Below are positions 17,447 through 28,581 of a stretch of 64,000 nt of DNA, one piece after another. This DNA is from Amycolatopsis granulosa (GTDB lineage Bacteria > Actinomycetota > Actinomycetes > Mycobacteriales > Pseudonocardiaceae). The notes under the pieces were generated by a model that did no database searches, had not been told where the DNA came from, and saw only the letters and a program-made list of their open reading frames with translations. The translations under genes were made by a program, and so were the position numbers. The stretch is from NCBI RefSeq assembly GCF_011758745.1, contig NZ_JAANOV010000001.1, positions 4,774,001 through 4,838,000 on the forward strand, in the 5' to 3' direction. How positions within the stretch are numbered: position 1 is the stretch's first letter; the number at the start of each line of letters is the position of its first letter.

Positions 17447-18424
17447 TCACGGGCAGATGACGACCTGTCCGGCGTAGGACAGGCCCGCGCCGAATCCAAC
17501 CATCAGCACGACGTCACCCGTGTTGACGGTGCCCGCTTTCCGCATGTGGTCCAGCGCCATCGGAATCGACGCGGACGAGGTGTTGCCGGAGTACGTGATG
17601 TCGTCGGCGACGATCAGGTCCTCCCGCGCGCCCTTGGCGCGCAGGCGCTTGGCGATCGCGTCCACGATCCGCAGGTTCGCCTGGTGCGGGATGAGCACGT
17701 CGATGTCCGACGGCTGCAGCCCGGCCAGCTCGACCGCCCGCAACGCGATCGGCGCGATCTGCGTGGTCGCCCACCGGAAGACCGACTGGCCCTCCTGGTA
17801 GATGTAGCGGTGGTCGCGCATGTAGATGGTGTCGACCAGGTCCCCGGCGCTGCCCCAGGAGACCGGCCCGATGCCCGGCTCGTCCGACGGCCCGACCACC
17901 GCGGCGCCCGCGCCGTCGGCGAAGATGATCGCGTTGGCGCGGTCCACCGGGTCGACCACGTCGGTCAGTTTCTCCGCGCCGATCACCAGCACCCGCCCGG
18001 CCGAGCCGGCGCGGATCAGGTCGGAGGCGACGCCGAGGCCGTAGCAGAACCCGGCGCACGCGGCGTTGAGGTCGAACGCGCCCGCGGCCTTGACCCCGAT
18101 CCGGTCGGCGACCTGGCCGGCCGCGTTCGGGATCGGCGACGGCATGGTGCAGTTCGGCACGATCACCGTGTCCACGTCGGCCGCCTGCAGGCCGGCGTCG
18201 GCCAGCGCCGCGGTGCCCGCCTTGACCGCCATGTCGACGAGCAGCTCGTCCTTGTCGGCGAACCGGCGCTCGATGATGCCGACCCGATCCCGGATCCACT
18301 GGTCGCTGGTGTCCATGATCTGGGACAGGTCGTCGTTGGTGACGACGCGTTCGGGCTGGTAGCTGCCGACGCCGAGGATGCGCGTGGCGGCCGGGCCCTG
18401 CTTCTGACGCAACACCGGACTCAC
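17447..18424 (-). CDS. fabH: Beta-ketoacyl-ACP synthase III
   Basis: 325 residues. FabH starts chain synthesis by condensing an acyl-CoA primer with malonyl-ACP; in actinobacteria it often takes branched primers. The catalytic triad is visible: Cys123 in NAACAGFCYG, His in IPHQANLRI and Asn in YSGNTSSASIP. The GTG at 18424 overlaps the stop of fabD by four bases (GTGA), so the two are translationally coupled. Another GTG three codons later is possible. Confidence 0.96.
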   Translation of the reverse strand: MSPVLRQKQGPAATRILGVGSYQPERVVTNDDLSQIMDTSDQWIRDRVGIIERRFADKDELLVDMAVKAGTAALADAGLQAADVDTVIVPNCTMPSPIPNAAGQVADRIGVKAAGAFDLNAACAGFCYGLGVASDLIRAGSAGRVLVIGAEKLTDVVDPVDRANAIIFADGAGAAVVGPSDEPGIGPVSWGSAGDLVDTIYMRDHRYIYQEGQSVFRWATTQIAPIALRAVELAGLQPSDIDVLIPHQANLRIVDAIAKRLRAKGAREDLIVADDITYSGNTSSASIPMALDHMRKAGTVNTGDVVLMVGFGAGLSYAGQVVICP

Positions 18425-19326
18425 AGGATCTCCTTGGCGGCGGGCAGGTCGGCGGGAGTCTTCACGGCGACGGTCTGCGTGACCGTGCCCTTGAGCTGGC
18501 GCTTGACCAGCCCGGTCAGGGTCCCCGCGGGCGGCAGCTCGACCGTGGCGGTGACGCCCAGCTCGACCAGCCCGTCCATCGTCAGATCCCAGCGGACCGG
18601 GCGCGTGACCTGCTTGACCAGCCGCTCCAGGTACTCGGCGCCGCTGGTGACCACGGTGCCGTCGGCGTTGGACAGCAGCGGGCGGACCGGGTCCTTCGGC
18701 GTGATGGACGCGGCGTGTGTGCGCAGGGCCTCCTCGGCGGGGGCCATGTACTGGGTGTGGAAGGCGCCGGCGACCTTCAGCGGCCGGACCTTCGTGCCCG
18801 CCAGCGGCTCGGCGACGATGCGCTCGATCGCGTCCTTGGCCCCGGAGGCGACGATCTGGCCGGCGCCGTTGCGGTTCGCGGCGACCAGGCCGTGATCCGC
18901 CAGCCACGCGACCACCTCGTCCGGGTCGCCCAGCATGACGGCGGCCATCGAGGTCGGCTCGATCGCGCACGCCTTCGCCATCTCCGCGCCCCGCACCGCG
19001 GCCAGTGCGACGGCCTCCTCGGCGGTGAGCACGCCGGCCGCGGCGGCGGCCGCCAGCTCGCCCACCGAGTGGCCGGCGACCGGGGCGCCGGACGGGACGT
19101 CGCCCAGTGCGTCGAAGGCCAGCAGCGAGAGCGCGACGATCAGCGGCTGCGTGATCGCGGTGTCCTGGATGGTCTCGGCGTCGGCCTCGGTGCCGAGGTG
19201 GACCAGATCGAGCCCGGTCCGCTCCGACCAGCGCGCGAGCTTGTCGCGGGTACCGTCGAGTTCGAGCCAGGGGGAGAACATGCCGGGCGCTTGGGAGCCC
19301 TGCCCGGGAGCGAGCACTGCTGTCAC
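18421..19326 (-). CDS. fabD: Malonyl-CoA:ACP transacylase
   Basis: 301 residues. It transfers malonyl from CoA to AcpP. The GQGSQ opening, the nucleophile elbow GHSVGE (Ser87), the active-site His190 in AGAFHT and a QPL segment near residue 60 are all present. The GTG at 19326 has a GAAGG site. First gene of the fab operon. About 70-85 bases upstream lies an inverted repeat that may be the FasR site. Confidence 0.96.
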   Translation of the reverse strand: MTAVLAPGQGSQAPGMFSPWLELDGTRDKLARWSERTGLDLVHLGTEADAETIQDTAITQPLIVALSLLAFDALGDVPSGAPVAGHSVGELAAAAAAGVLTAEEAVALAAVRGAEMAKACAIEPTSMAAVMLGDPDEVVAWLADHGLVAANRNGAGQIVASGAKDAIERIVAEPLAGTKVRPLKVAGAFHTQYMAPAEEALRTHAASITPKDPVRPLLSNADGTVVTSGAEYLERLVKQVTRPVRWDLTMDGLVELGVTATVELPPAGTLTGLVKRQLKGTVTQTVAVKTPADLPAAKEIL

Positions 19327-19394
19327 GCCTTCAAGGGAACATGCTCGCCGGCCGGGGCCGGGATGCCGCTGGTCACCAAGTCGGAGCGGCGATC

Positions 19395-19411
19395 TTGTAG
19401 AAGACCTACAA
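19395..19411. promoter_or_regulatory. Inverted repeat upstream of fabD, candidate FasR site
   Basis: TTGTAG (19395-19400) and CTACAA (19406-19411) form perfect 6-bp arms around AAGAC, between fasR and fabD. It is conspicuously AT-rich for this genome. In Streptomyces coelicolor FasR binds the fabD promoter region and activates the operon, so this is the best local candidate for its site. That assignment is inference. Confidence 0.5.
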
Positions 19412-19507
19412 AGATGCCGCCCGGGTGTCCTCTTCCAGCGGCGATGTGTTGTCGGTTCCGGGCACCCCGGAAGTGAGACCGGTCACCAGCAGCCGTTGAC
19501 CGGCGGG

Positions 19508-20719
19508 TTACCAGAGGCCGCGCGCCCGGGCGAGCCTGCCCACGGTCAGGGCGACCCGCAGCACGAGGGCGTCCCGCGGCTCGGCGGGGTTGCGGCCGGT
19601 GAGCTCGGCCGCCCGCCGCAGCCGGTACCGCACCGTGTTGGGGTGCACGAACAGCTTCTTCGCGCACGTCTCCAGCACCCCGCCGGACTCGAGGTACTCG
19701 TCCACCGTCTGCAGCATCGTCGGCCCGGCGGTCTCCAGCGGCTGCGCGATCTCCTCGATCAGCAGCCGCTCGGCGTCGGCGTCCCCGGACAGGGCGCGTT
19801 CCGGCAGCAGGTCCGACGACCGCACCGGGCGCGGAGCCCCCGGCCAGCCGACCACCGCCCGCAGCCCGGACAACGCCTCGGCGGCGCTGCGGTGCGCTTC
19901 GGCGAGGCTGGGCACCGTCGGCCCGGCGACCACCGGTCCCTCGCCGAACGCGCCGGCCAGCTTGCCGAGCACCTCCCGCTGCTTGGCGTCACCGTCGGTC
20001 GGTCCGCCCGCCACCACGATCAGCCGGGTCCCCTGGACGCTGAGCAGCACCGGGCGCCCCAGCCGGGCCGCCAGGCGCCGCACCTCGAACACGACGCTCG
20101 GTGGGTCGTCCGACGGTGGCCGCCCGGCCAGCACCGTCGCCATCGCCGACGGTTCCCAGCCCAGCGCCGCGGCCCGGGACAGCACCGCCTCCTCGGCGTC
20201 GCCGCGCACGATGCCGTCCACGACCAGCGCCTCCAGCCGGGCGTCCCACGCGCCACGTGCCTCCGCGGCGGCGGCGTAGGAGTTGGCCGTGGCGAACGCG
20301 ATCTCCCGGCCGTAGCGGAGGATGCCCTCGACCAGCGCGGCGTGCTCCTCGTCGGTGGCGGCGAACTCCGGCAGCTGCTCCTCGAACACCTCCATCGCCA
20401 GCCGCACCAGCCCGACGGCCTGCCGCAGGCTGATCCAGCGGGACAGGTCCTCGGGTGCGCCGCGGAACGCCTCGGTGGTGAGCTTGAGCGCCTCCTGCGA
20501 ATCGCGCAGCCAGTCCACGAACCCCGCCGCGCCGGTCTGGGTGATCAGCAGGATGCTCGCCCGCTGCTCGGCGGGCAGCCGGCCGAACCAGGGCAGCCGC
20601 TGTTCCATGGCGGCGACGCTGGCGGAGGCGAGGCGTCCCGAGGCGTGCTCGAGCCTGCGCAGCGTCTTCGCCGAAAGGCCGTGGTGCTTGGCCGGCCGCC
20701 TGCCGTTCGTCTGGGTCAT
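19508..20719 (-). CDS. fasR: PucR/CdaR-type regulator of fatty acid synthesis
   Basis: 403 residues. The N-terminal and middle sensor region is followed by a C-terminal helix-turn-helix of the PucR type: the segment from LLQTVDEYLESGG to FVHPNTVRYRLRRAAELTG. Position directly upstream of fabD in the same direction, size and domain order match FasR of Streptomyces coelicolor, the activator of fabD-fabH-acpP-fabF, and Rv2242 of Mycobacterium tuberculosis. The ATG at 20719 is chosen; a TAGAGT box at 20735-20730 would give a very short leader. The frame stays open far upstream but loses similarity there. Confidence 0.9.
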   Translation of the reverse strand: MTQTNGRRPAKHHGLSAKTLRRLEHASGRLASASVAAMEQRLPWFGRLPAEQRASILLITQTGAAGFVDWLRDSQEALKLTTEAFRGAPEDLSRWISLRQAVGLVRLAMEVFEEQLPEFAATDEEHAALVEGILRYGREIAFATANSYAAAAEARGAWDARLEALVVDGIVRGDAEEAVLSRAAALGWEPSAMATVLAGRPPSDDPPSVVFEVRRLAARLGRPVLLSVQGTRLIVVAGGPTDGDAKQREVLGKLAGAFGEGPVVAGPTVPSLAEAHRSAAEALSGLRAVVGWPGAPRPVRSSDLLPERALSGDADAERLLIEEIAQPLETAGPTMLQTVDEYLESGGVLETCAKKLFVHPNTVRYRLRRAAELTGRNPAEPRDALVLRVALTVGRLARARGLW

Positions 20720-20756
20720 CGCGGAACCGACTCTAACCGGCCGTCCGGTAAACGCG

Positions 20757-20799
20757 AGGCCGCCCGGCGCGTTGCGGTTCTCGCAGCGCCGGGCGGCCT
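20757..20799. terminator. Strong hairpin between divergent fasR and pnuC
   Basis: A 14-bp perfect stem, AGGCCGCCCGGCGC (20757-20770) with GCGCCGGGCGGCCT (20786-20799), has a 15-base loop. It has the form of a terminator but lies between two divergent genes, upstream of the probable fasR promoter. It may be a relic of a lost gene or an insulator that blocks stray transcription. The function is uncertain. Confidence 0.5.
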
Positions 20800-20965
20800 T
20801 ATCTCCCCGGTCCCCACCGGTAGGTCCACTATGGAGCCATCGGATATTTTCCGCCAGTTTTCTCACTCGATCGTGCCAGGAATTTTCCACGCGTGTAGCA
20901 GGGCTCACTGCGCGTGCCGGAATGCGGGCGGCATGTGGCAGGTTGTGCCGCAGACGGGAGGCGTC

Positions 20966-21595
20966 ATGCACGTTCTGTTGCAGCACGGGTTGTCCGTTTT
21001 CGGGCAGTGGATCTCCATCGCGGAGCTGGTCGGCCAGCTGTGCGCGCTGGCGGTGGTCTTCCTCGCGCAGCGTCGCACGCTGTGGACCTGGCCGGTGCAG
21101 GTCGGCGCCACGGTCCTGCTGTTCGCCGTCTACGCCTCGGCGCACCTGGGCGGCCTGGCCGCCCGGCAGGTGGCGATCCTGCTGATCTCGGTCTACGGCT
21201 GGTGGGCGTGGACGCGGCGGCGCGACCCGGTGTTCGGGGTGATCGTGCGTGGCGGCCGGGTGGCCGAGCGGATCGTCATGGCCGCGGCGTTCGTGGCGGG
21301 CACCGTGGTGATGGCGCTGGTGCTCGACGCGCTGCACGCGTCCTGGGCGCCGTGGCCGGACGCGGCGATCTTCGTCGGCACCCTGGTGGCCTTCGCCGCC
21401 CAGGGGCGCGGGCTGGTCGAGTTCTGGCTGGTGTGGCTCGTCGTCGACGCGATCGGCGTGCCGCTGCAGATCTCCTCCGGGTTGTACTTCTCGGCCGCCG
21501 TCTACCTCGTGTTCGCGGTCCTGGTCGTGCACGGCTGGTGGAGCTGGCACCGGGTCAGCACGCGCGTCGAGCAGCTCACCGCGGCGTCCCGCTAG
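20966..21595 (+). CDS. pnuC: PnuC-type nicotinamide riboside transporter
   Basis: 209 residues with about seven membrane segments. Characteristic PnuC features are VYGWWAWTRR in the middle, LVEFWLVWLVVDAIGVPL and a C-terminal HGWWSWHR. PnuC proteins let nicotinamide riboside in by facilitated diffusion, for NAD salvage. The ATG at 20966 has a CGGGAGG ribosome site. No nadR or other salvage gene is adjacent. It lies immediately beside an insertion sequence remnant. Confidence 0.88.
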   Translation: MHVLLQHGLSVFGQWISIAELVGQLCALAVVFLAQRRTLWTWPVQVGATVLLFAVYASAHLGGLAARQVAILLISVYGWWAWTRRRDPVFGVIVRGGRVAERIVMAAAFVAGTVVMALVLDALHASWAPWPDAAIFVGTLVAFAAQGRGLVEFWLVWLVVDAIGVPLQISSGLYFSAAVYLVFAVLVVHGWWSWHRVSTRVEQLTAASR

Positions 21596-21599
21596 CGCA

Positions 21600-22094
21600 C
21601 CGTGACGGGCGGACTTGTGCTGGTTACTGCCCGACCATGGTCCACCATCCGCCCCCTCGCGCAGACGGCCGAGTTTTTCGTATTGAGCGTGCACGAGCTC
21701 CCCCAGCCGGCCCCACCCGTAGCGGCGGATCGGCTCGCCAGTGGGACGGTCCAGCCAGGGCAGCTTCGGCCATGCCCGTGCCGCACCAGGATGCGGTGCA
21801 CCGTCGAAGCAGGTATCCGGAGGATCCCGGCGATCCGCGCTCGCCCCAGCTGGCGGTCCTTCCGCTGCCGCAGGATCTCCCGCTCCACCTCCGCGGGGTC
21901 CGCCCGGGCGAGGTGTGCGGGCGGCTAAGTCCGCTCAGCCAGCCCGGCCGCGCCCTCCTCCCGGGGCCGGTGCACCCATTTGTGCCCGGTCGCCCCCATC
22001 CCGCCTCCACATGCGCCACCGACTGCCCCGCGGCGACTCGCTCAACGAGCAACCGCCGCCCGTACTCGGTCAAACGGGAATTACGGTGAGACAC
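21600..22094 (-). pseudogene. IS481-family transposase remnant
   Basis: The minus strand reads like an IS481-type transposase N-terminus but only across three frames. The start MSHRNSRLTEYGRRLLVERVA (helix-turn-helix region, near 22094) and SGLSRPHTSPGRTP lie in one frame. EREILRQRKDRQLGRARIAG and STVHRILVRHGHGR (about 21888-21780) lie in a second. GELVHAQYEKLGRL (about 21690) lies in a third. At least two frameshifts are needed, and the catalytic DDE core (roughly the last 170 residues) is missing. It abuts the end of pnuC. It cannot encode an active enzyme. It marks this spot as a past insertion site. Confidence 0.8.
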
Positions 22095-22453
22095 GAAGAC
22101 TTCCGTTCGCGCGGGTAAGGCGTCAGACCCCTCCAGCCCACGCGGACGTCTTCCTCATGATCAACCCGACGCGCCGACACCGACCCCACCATCAACAACG
22201 TCCATGACCACTACGTCTAGCGGGCTAGGATAGCTTGACTTGCACGAGGTCGTGTCTGCTCGGTCATCACGAAAACTTGCACGATACGGCAATATTGTTC
22301 CGCATCATGGAAGACAAAGTTCCGCTCACCTTGCTGGCATCGATACTCCGTGCTCGGAAAAACACGGAAAGATCGCCGGTTTGGCGCATCGTCAATCGAG
22401 CACCGCCTGGGATACGGTCGCTTGTCGAATCGGTGTTTCAGTGGGGGTGTGCT
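22095..22453. other. Intergenic, insertion-sequence flank and leader of endonuclease gene
   Basis: 359 bases. The left part (to about 22220) resembles the upstream end of an IS481-type element. From about 22225 the base composition falls sharply. TTGACT at 22235 could be a -35 box but no good -10 follows at 17-18 bp. Several AT-rich stretches (for example CAATATTGTT near 22290) are possible promoter parts. The frame of the endonuclease is open from 22235 but family similarity begins only at 22454. Confidence 0.4.
22225..22234 (+). repeat. Left copy of 10-bp inverted repeat flanking the endonuclease gene
   Basis: CTAGGATAGC at 22225-22234 is the exact reverse complement of GCTATCCTAG at 24028-24037. 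The pair brackets the AT-richer endonuclease gene. It could be a remnant of mobile element ends or coincidence. Confidence 0.45.
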
Positions 22454-24037
22454 GTGGCGCGCAAACGGGGTTTCTTCGCTGAGCTCCAGCATCAGCAGAT
22501 GGTGCAGGAACGAGAAAGGCAGCGGCAGCTCAAGCAGGCTATGAGGGAGGCTGAACAGGCGGCTCGCGCCCGCGATCGAGCATTGGCGAAAGAAGCTCGC
22601 GACCGGCGAGAACTGCATGTCCGGCAGCAACAAGACGAAGCTGCGGCGTTAACTGTTGCTGCCCAGCGCCGATTCGACGAGCTAGGCCAGGTGTTGGTGG
22701 ACAGTCTTCGTCGTCGAGGAGTTTTCTCGTTCAGTCAAATGCGCAAGTCGTTCAAGCCTCGGCCGTTTGAGGCTCCGCCCGCCCTCGCCGCCCCGGCGCG
22801 GCAACCGCAATGGGACCGCTATGCTCCGCCGCCCCCGTCAGGAGTGGGGCGAGTTTTCAAGGGAGCCTATAGACACGCATTGCAGCAGGCCAAGGTCAGG
22901 TTCGAACACGACATGCAGACATATCAGCGCAATGAGCACGAGAGGCTCGCTGGGCTATCAGCGGCGGAGGCTCGGCACCGGCACATCGAGGACTCTCGCC
23001 GACAGGAAGTGAATCAACACAATGCTCAGGTTGAGGACCTGGAGAAGCGCGTTTCAGCAGGCGTGGCCGAGGCCGTCGAAGACTATTTCGAGCTGCTGAT
23101 AGAGCACTCGCCTCTTCCTGGAGACTTGCCCGTCGACGTTGAAGTGGCCTACCAGTCTGATTCGAAGAAGCTGCTCATAATCCGGGAGTTGCCTGGCATT
23201 GACGTAATTCCGCAGCATCGCGAATATTCTTATGTGAAGTCGCGCGATGAAATTGTTTCAAAGCCGCGGAGCGCAAGGGAGGTCAAGCAAGCGTATGCCA
23301 ATTTGGTGGCGCAGATAGTTCTGAAGACTATGCGGGACGTGTTCGAGGTGCGACCGAGTGATCTTGTCGACGAGGTGGCTGTCAATGCGCATGTTTCCAC
23401 GCGTAACAGGGCCACCGGTAAGCCGGAACGCCCTTGTCTGGTCAGCGTCTCGGCGACCCGGAAGCAGTTCGAGGAGCTAGTGCTCACTGAACTCGACCCA
23501 GGCGAATGTCTAAAGTACTTCAATGCCCTCGTGTCCCCCCACCCGTGGGACCTCGAAGCAGTGCGTCCCATATTTGACCCCGACTTGTCGAAGTACCGGC
23601 TGGTGGAAGCTCTGGACGTGGCGGCGGGTCTCGATAGTCGCCCGGTTCTCTTGGAGATGAAGCCATTCGAGTTCGAGGTACTCGTAAAACAGCTTTTCGA
23701 GGCGATGGGTATGAAATCATGGGTTACTCAGGCGTCTCGTGACGATGGACTGGATGCGCTCGCTGTTAACGAAGATCCGATCATGGGCGGGGTCTGCGTC
23801 ATTCAAGCAAAGCGATACAAGGGTACGGTGGAACCGGATGCGGTTCGTGCGCTTGCCGGTGTGATGGATGACAAGCGCGCAAGTCGTGGCGTGTTGGTGA
23901 CGACTTCGCGTTTCGGCAAAGCTTCACACGATTTTGTTGCTCGTCATGGGCGGATGCAACTAATCGAAGGGGCACATCTTAAGCATTTGCTGGCCGAATA
24001 CCTGCATCTCGATGTGCTACTTGGGCCGCTATCCTAG
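22454..24037 (+). CDS. Mrr-like restriction endonuclease with coiled-coil N-terminus
   Basis: 527 residues from the GTG at 22454. Residues 1-75 are a charged coiled coil rich in Glu, Arg, Gln and Ala (opening ARKRGFFAELQHQQ). The middle is a conserved unknown region with REYSYVKSRDEI. The C-terminal 130 residues are a restriction endonuclease (Mrr-type) fold: FEFEVLVKQLFEAMG, then Asp434 (DDGLDA) and Gln451-x-Lys453 (QAKRY), the D-x(n)-QxK catalytic set, and VLVTTSRFGKASHDF. The same architecture is widespread as a single gene in actinobacteria. A type IV or nucleic-acid defence role is likely but not shown. Codon use is far less GC-biased than in neighbours, and an IS remnant lies upstream, so recent transfer is likely. 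Confidence 0.8.
   Translation: MARKRGFFAELQHQQMVQERERQRQLKQAMREAEQAARARDRALAKEARDRRELHVRQQQDEAAALTVAAQRRFDELGQVLVDSLRRRGVFSFSQMRKSFKPRPFEAPPALAAPARQPQWDRYAPPPPSGVGRVFKGAYRHALQQAKVRFEHDMQTYQRNEHERLAGLSAAEARHRHIEDSRRQEVNQHNAQVEDLEKRVSAGVAEAVEDYFELLIEHSPLPGDLPVDVEVAYQSDSKKLLIIRELPGIDVIPQHREYSYVKSRDEIVSKPRSAREVKQAYANLVAQIVLKTMRDVFEVRPSDLVDEVAVNAHVSTRNRATGKPERPCLVSVSATRKQFEELVLTELDPGECLKYFNALVSPHPWDLEAVRPIFDPDLSKYRLVEALDVAAGLDSRPVLLEMKPFEFEVLVKQLFEAMGMKSWVTQASRDDGLDALAVNEDPIMGGVCVIQAKRYKGTVEPDAVRALAGVMDDKRASRGVLVTTSRFGKASHDFVARHGRMQLIEGAHLKHLLAEYLHLDVLLGPLS
24028..24037 (-). repeat. Right copy of 10-bp inverted repeat
   Basis: GCTATCCTAG at 24028-24037 mirrors 22225-22234. It overlaps the last codons and TAG stop of the endonuclease gene. 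GC content rises again soon after this point. Confidence 0.45.
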
Positions 24038-24109
24038 TAACGTTTCGAAACCGCGGCGCGGGCGGTTGAGTACGCTCCGGTTCGCTTGGTTGCATCGCGC
24101 ACTGCGGGG

Positions 24110-25321
24110 TTATCGCAGGATCGCGTGGCTTGGACGCAGGTGGCCTATCTCCCTGACCCCGAGCAGCTGCATGGTGCGCACGATCTCGCCGCGCAGGATG
24201 TCCGCGCACCGCTGTACGCCCCGCTCCCCGCCGGCCATCAGCCCGTACAGGTAGGCCCGGCCGACCAGGCACAGCGATGCGCCCCGCGCGATCGCGGCCA
24301 CGATGTCGCCGCCGGAGAGGATCCCTGTGTCGAGCCACACCTCGGCGTCGCCGCCCACCGCGTCCAGCGTGGCCGGCAGCAGTTCCAGCGGGGTGGGTGC
24401 CCGGTCGAGCTGGCGGCCGCCGTGGTTGGACAGCACCACCGCGTCCGCGCCGCACTTGACCACCTCCCGCGCGTCGGCGGGGTTCTGGATCCCCTTGACG
24501 ACCAGCTTGCCCGGCCAGGTCTCACGGACCCAGGCCAGATCGTCGAAGTCCAGCGCCGGGTCGAACAGGGCGTCGATCAGCTCCGTGACGGTGCCGTGCC
24601 ACGACTCGAAGGACGCGAACGTCAGCGGCTCGGTGGTCAGCAGGTTGAACCACCACGCCGGGTGCAGGGCGCCGTCGGCGAACGTGCGCAGCGTCAGCGC
24701 GGGCGGGATCGTCAGGCCGTTGCGCACATCTCGCATCCGCGCCCCGCCCACCGGCGTGTCCACCGTCAGCAGCAGCGTGCCGTACCCGTTCTCCCACGCC
24801 CGCCGCATCAGCTCCCGGCCCGCTCCGTGGTCCCGCCACACGTACAGCTGGAACCACTTCCGTGCGTGCGGTGCCGCCCTCGCGACCTGCTCGATCGAGG
24901 TGGTGCCCATCGTCGACAACACGTACGGGATGCGTTCCCGTTGCGCGACCTGGACCACCGCCCGTTCGCCCTCGTGGTGCATCATCCGCGTGAACCCGGT
25001 GGGCGCGAACGCGAACGGCAGCGCCGAACGCTCGCCGAGGACCTCCACGCCGGTGTCCACATCGGACACGTCACGCAGAACACTGGGGTGGAACTCCACC
25101 GCGCGGAACGCCTGCCGGGCACGACGCAGGCTCTCCTCGAGCTCGGCGGCGCCGTCGGCGTAGTCGAACACCGCCCGCGGCGTGCGCCGTCGCGCGATCG
25201 CGCGCAGATCGGCGATGGTGTGGGCGTTCGCCAGCCGCCGGCCGGTCGGGTTCAGCTCGACCGGCCTGGGCCGCAGGATCCGCTGCAGCTCGCGGGGCCG
25301 GGGGAGTCGGCGTCGCGTCAT
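24110..25321 (-). CDS. lldD: FMN-dependent alpha-hydroxy acid oxidase / L-lactate dehydrogenase
   Basis: 403 residues of the FMN-dependent 2-hydroxyacid dehydrogenase family (LldD, lactate or glycolate oxidase). Visible are RAVFDYADGAAE, the FAPTGFTRMMH segment, WFQLYVWRD, LTVDTPVGGARMRD, the FMN-binding LVVKGI, and the catalytic-base segment LSNHGGRQLD, followed by the phosphate-binding LDTGILSGGD and VGRAYLYG. It probably oxidises L-lactate to pyruvate, which would feed the adjacent pyruvate dehydrogenase; lactate as substrate is inferred. The ATG at 25321 has a GAGGA site; an ATG at 25330 lies too close to it. Confidence 0.88.
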   Translation of the reverse strand: MTRRRLPRPRELQRILRPRPVELNPTGRRLANAHTIADLRAIARRRTPRAVFDYADGAAELEESLRRARQAFRAVEFHPSVLRDVSDVDTGVEVLGERSALPFAFAPTGFTRMMHHEGERAVVQVAQRERIPYVLSTMGTTSIEQVARAAPHARKWFQLYVWRDHGAGRELMRRAWENGYGTLLLTVDTPVGGARMRDVRNGLTIPPALTLRTFADGALHPAWWFNLLTTEPLTFASFESWHGTVTELIDALFDPALDFDDLAWVRETWPGKLVVKGIQNPADAREVVKCGADAVVLSNHGGRQLDRAPTPLELLPATLDAVGGDAEVWLDTGILSGGDIVAAIARGASLCLVGRAYLYGLMAGGERGVQRCADILRGEIVRTMQLLGVREIGHLRPSHAILR

Positions 25322-25404
25322 GGACGACATCCTCGCGCACCGTGCCGGGACGGCCACCCCCGGTGCGGGGGCGGCCGTCACGGGCACCGTGGTGCGGCGG
25401 TGGA

Positions 25405-28212
<2,808 letters not shown>

Positions 28213-28581
28213 GGGATCTCCTCGCCGGTCGTCACTTTCGAGTGCGGGACACGGGTGCCTCTGGTGGCCGTGTCCTCTCTGTCATGGTCGTTCGATCCGA
28301 GCTTCCCGTCATCGCTACTGAGCGGTAACGTTCACCTAGTTCCGCGCGCGCACGCGCGCGCGTTATCTCTACCCTAAGCCAGGTATCCCCGGAGGGGTTC
28401 GCTCGAGGGTGGTTTTGCGGTCGCGAACCCGTCCCGGCGGGCCCTACGCTGCGCTACGAGTTGACAGAGATCCGGTGTGGACGGTTGCGCCGGAGGCTCC
28501 GGGCGTGTTCGCTACACCCATCCGTATGTCGGGTGCGGCGGCGTCCTGCCGTCCGCGTCGTGAGTTGGAGGAGTGACAGCA
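28213..28581. other. aceE / DUF3052 divergent intergenic region
   Basis: 369 bases holding both promoters. A run of 20 alternating pyrimidine-purine bases (28343-28362, mostly CG steps) is a potential Z-DNA-forming tract. The palindromic core AACGTT (28327-28332) lies beside it in GGTAACGTTCACC. TTGACA at 28461-28466 points to the DUF3052 gene, but no clear TANNNT follows at 17-18 bp. No small gene was recognised. Confidence 0.5.

Noticed and set aside
22235-22453. An extended start of the endonuclease gene at 22235
   Set aside because: The first 73 residues have no match to the family, whose members begin at the ARKRGFFAELQHQ segment.
28461-28466. TTGACA as a full promoter of the DUF3052 gene
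   Set aside because: No acceptable -10 box at 16-19 bp, so only a possible -35 can be noted.
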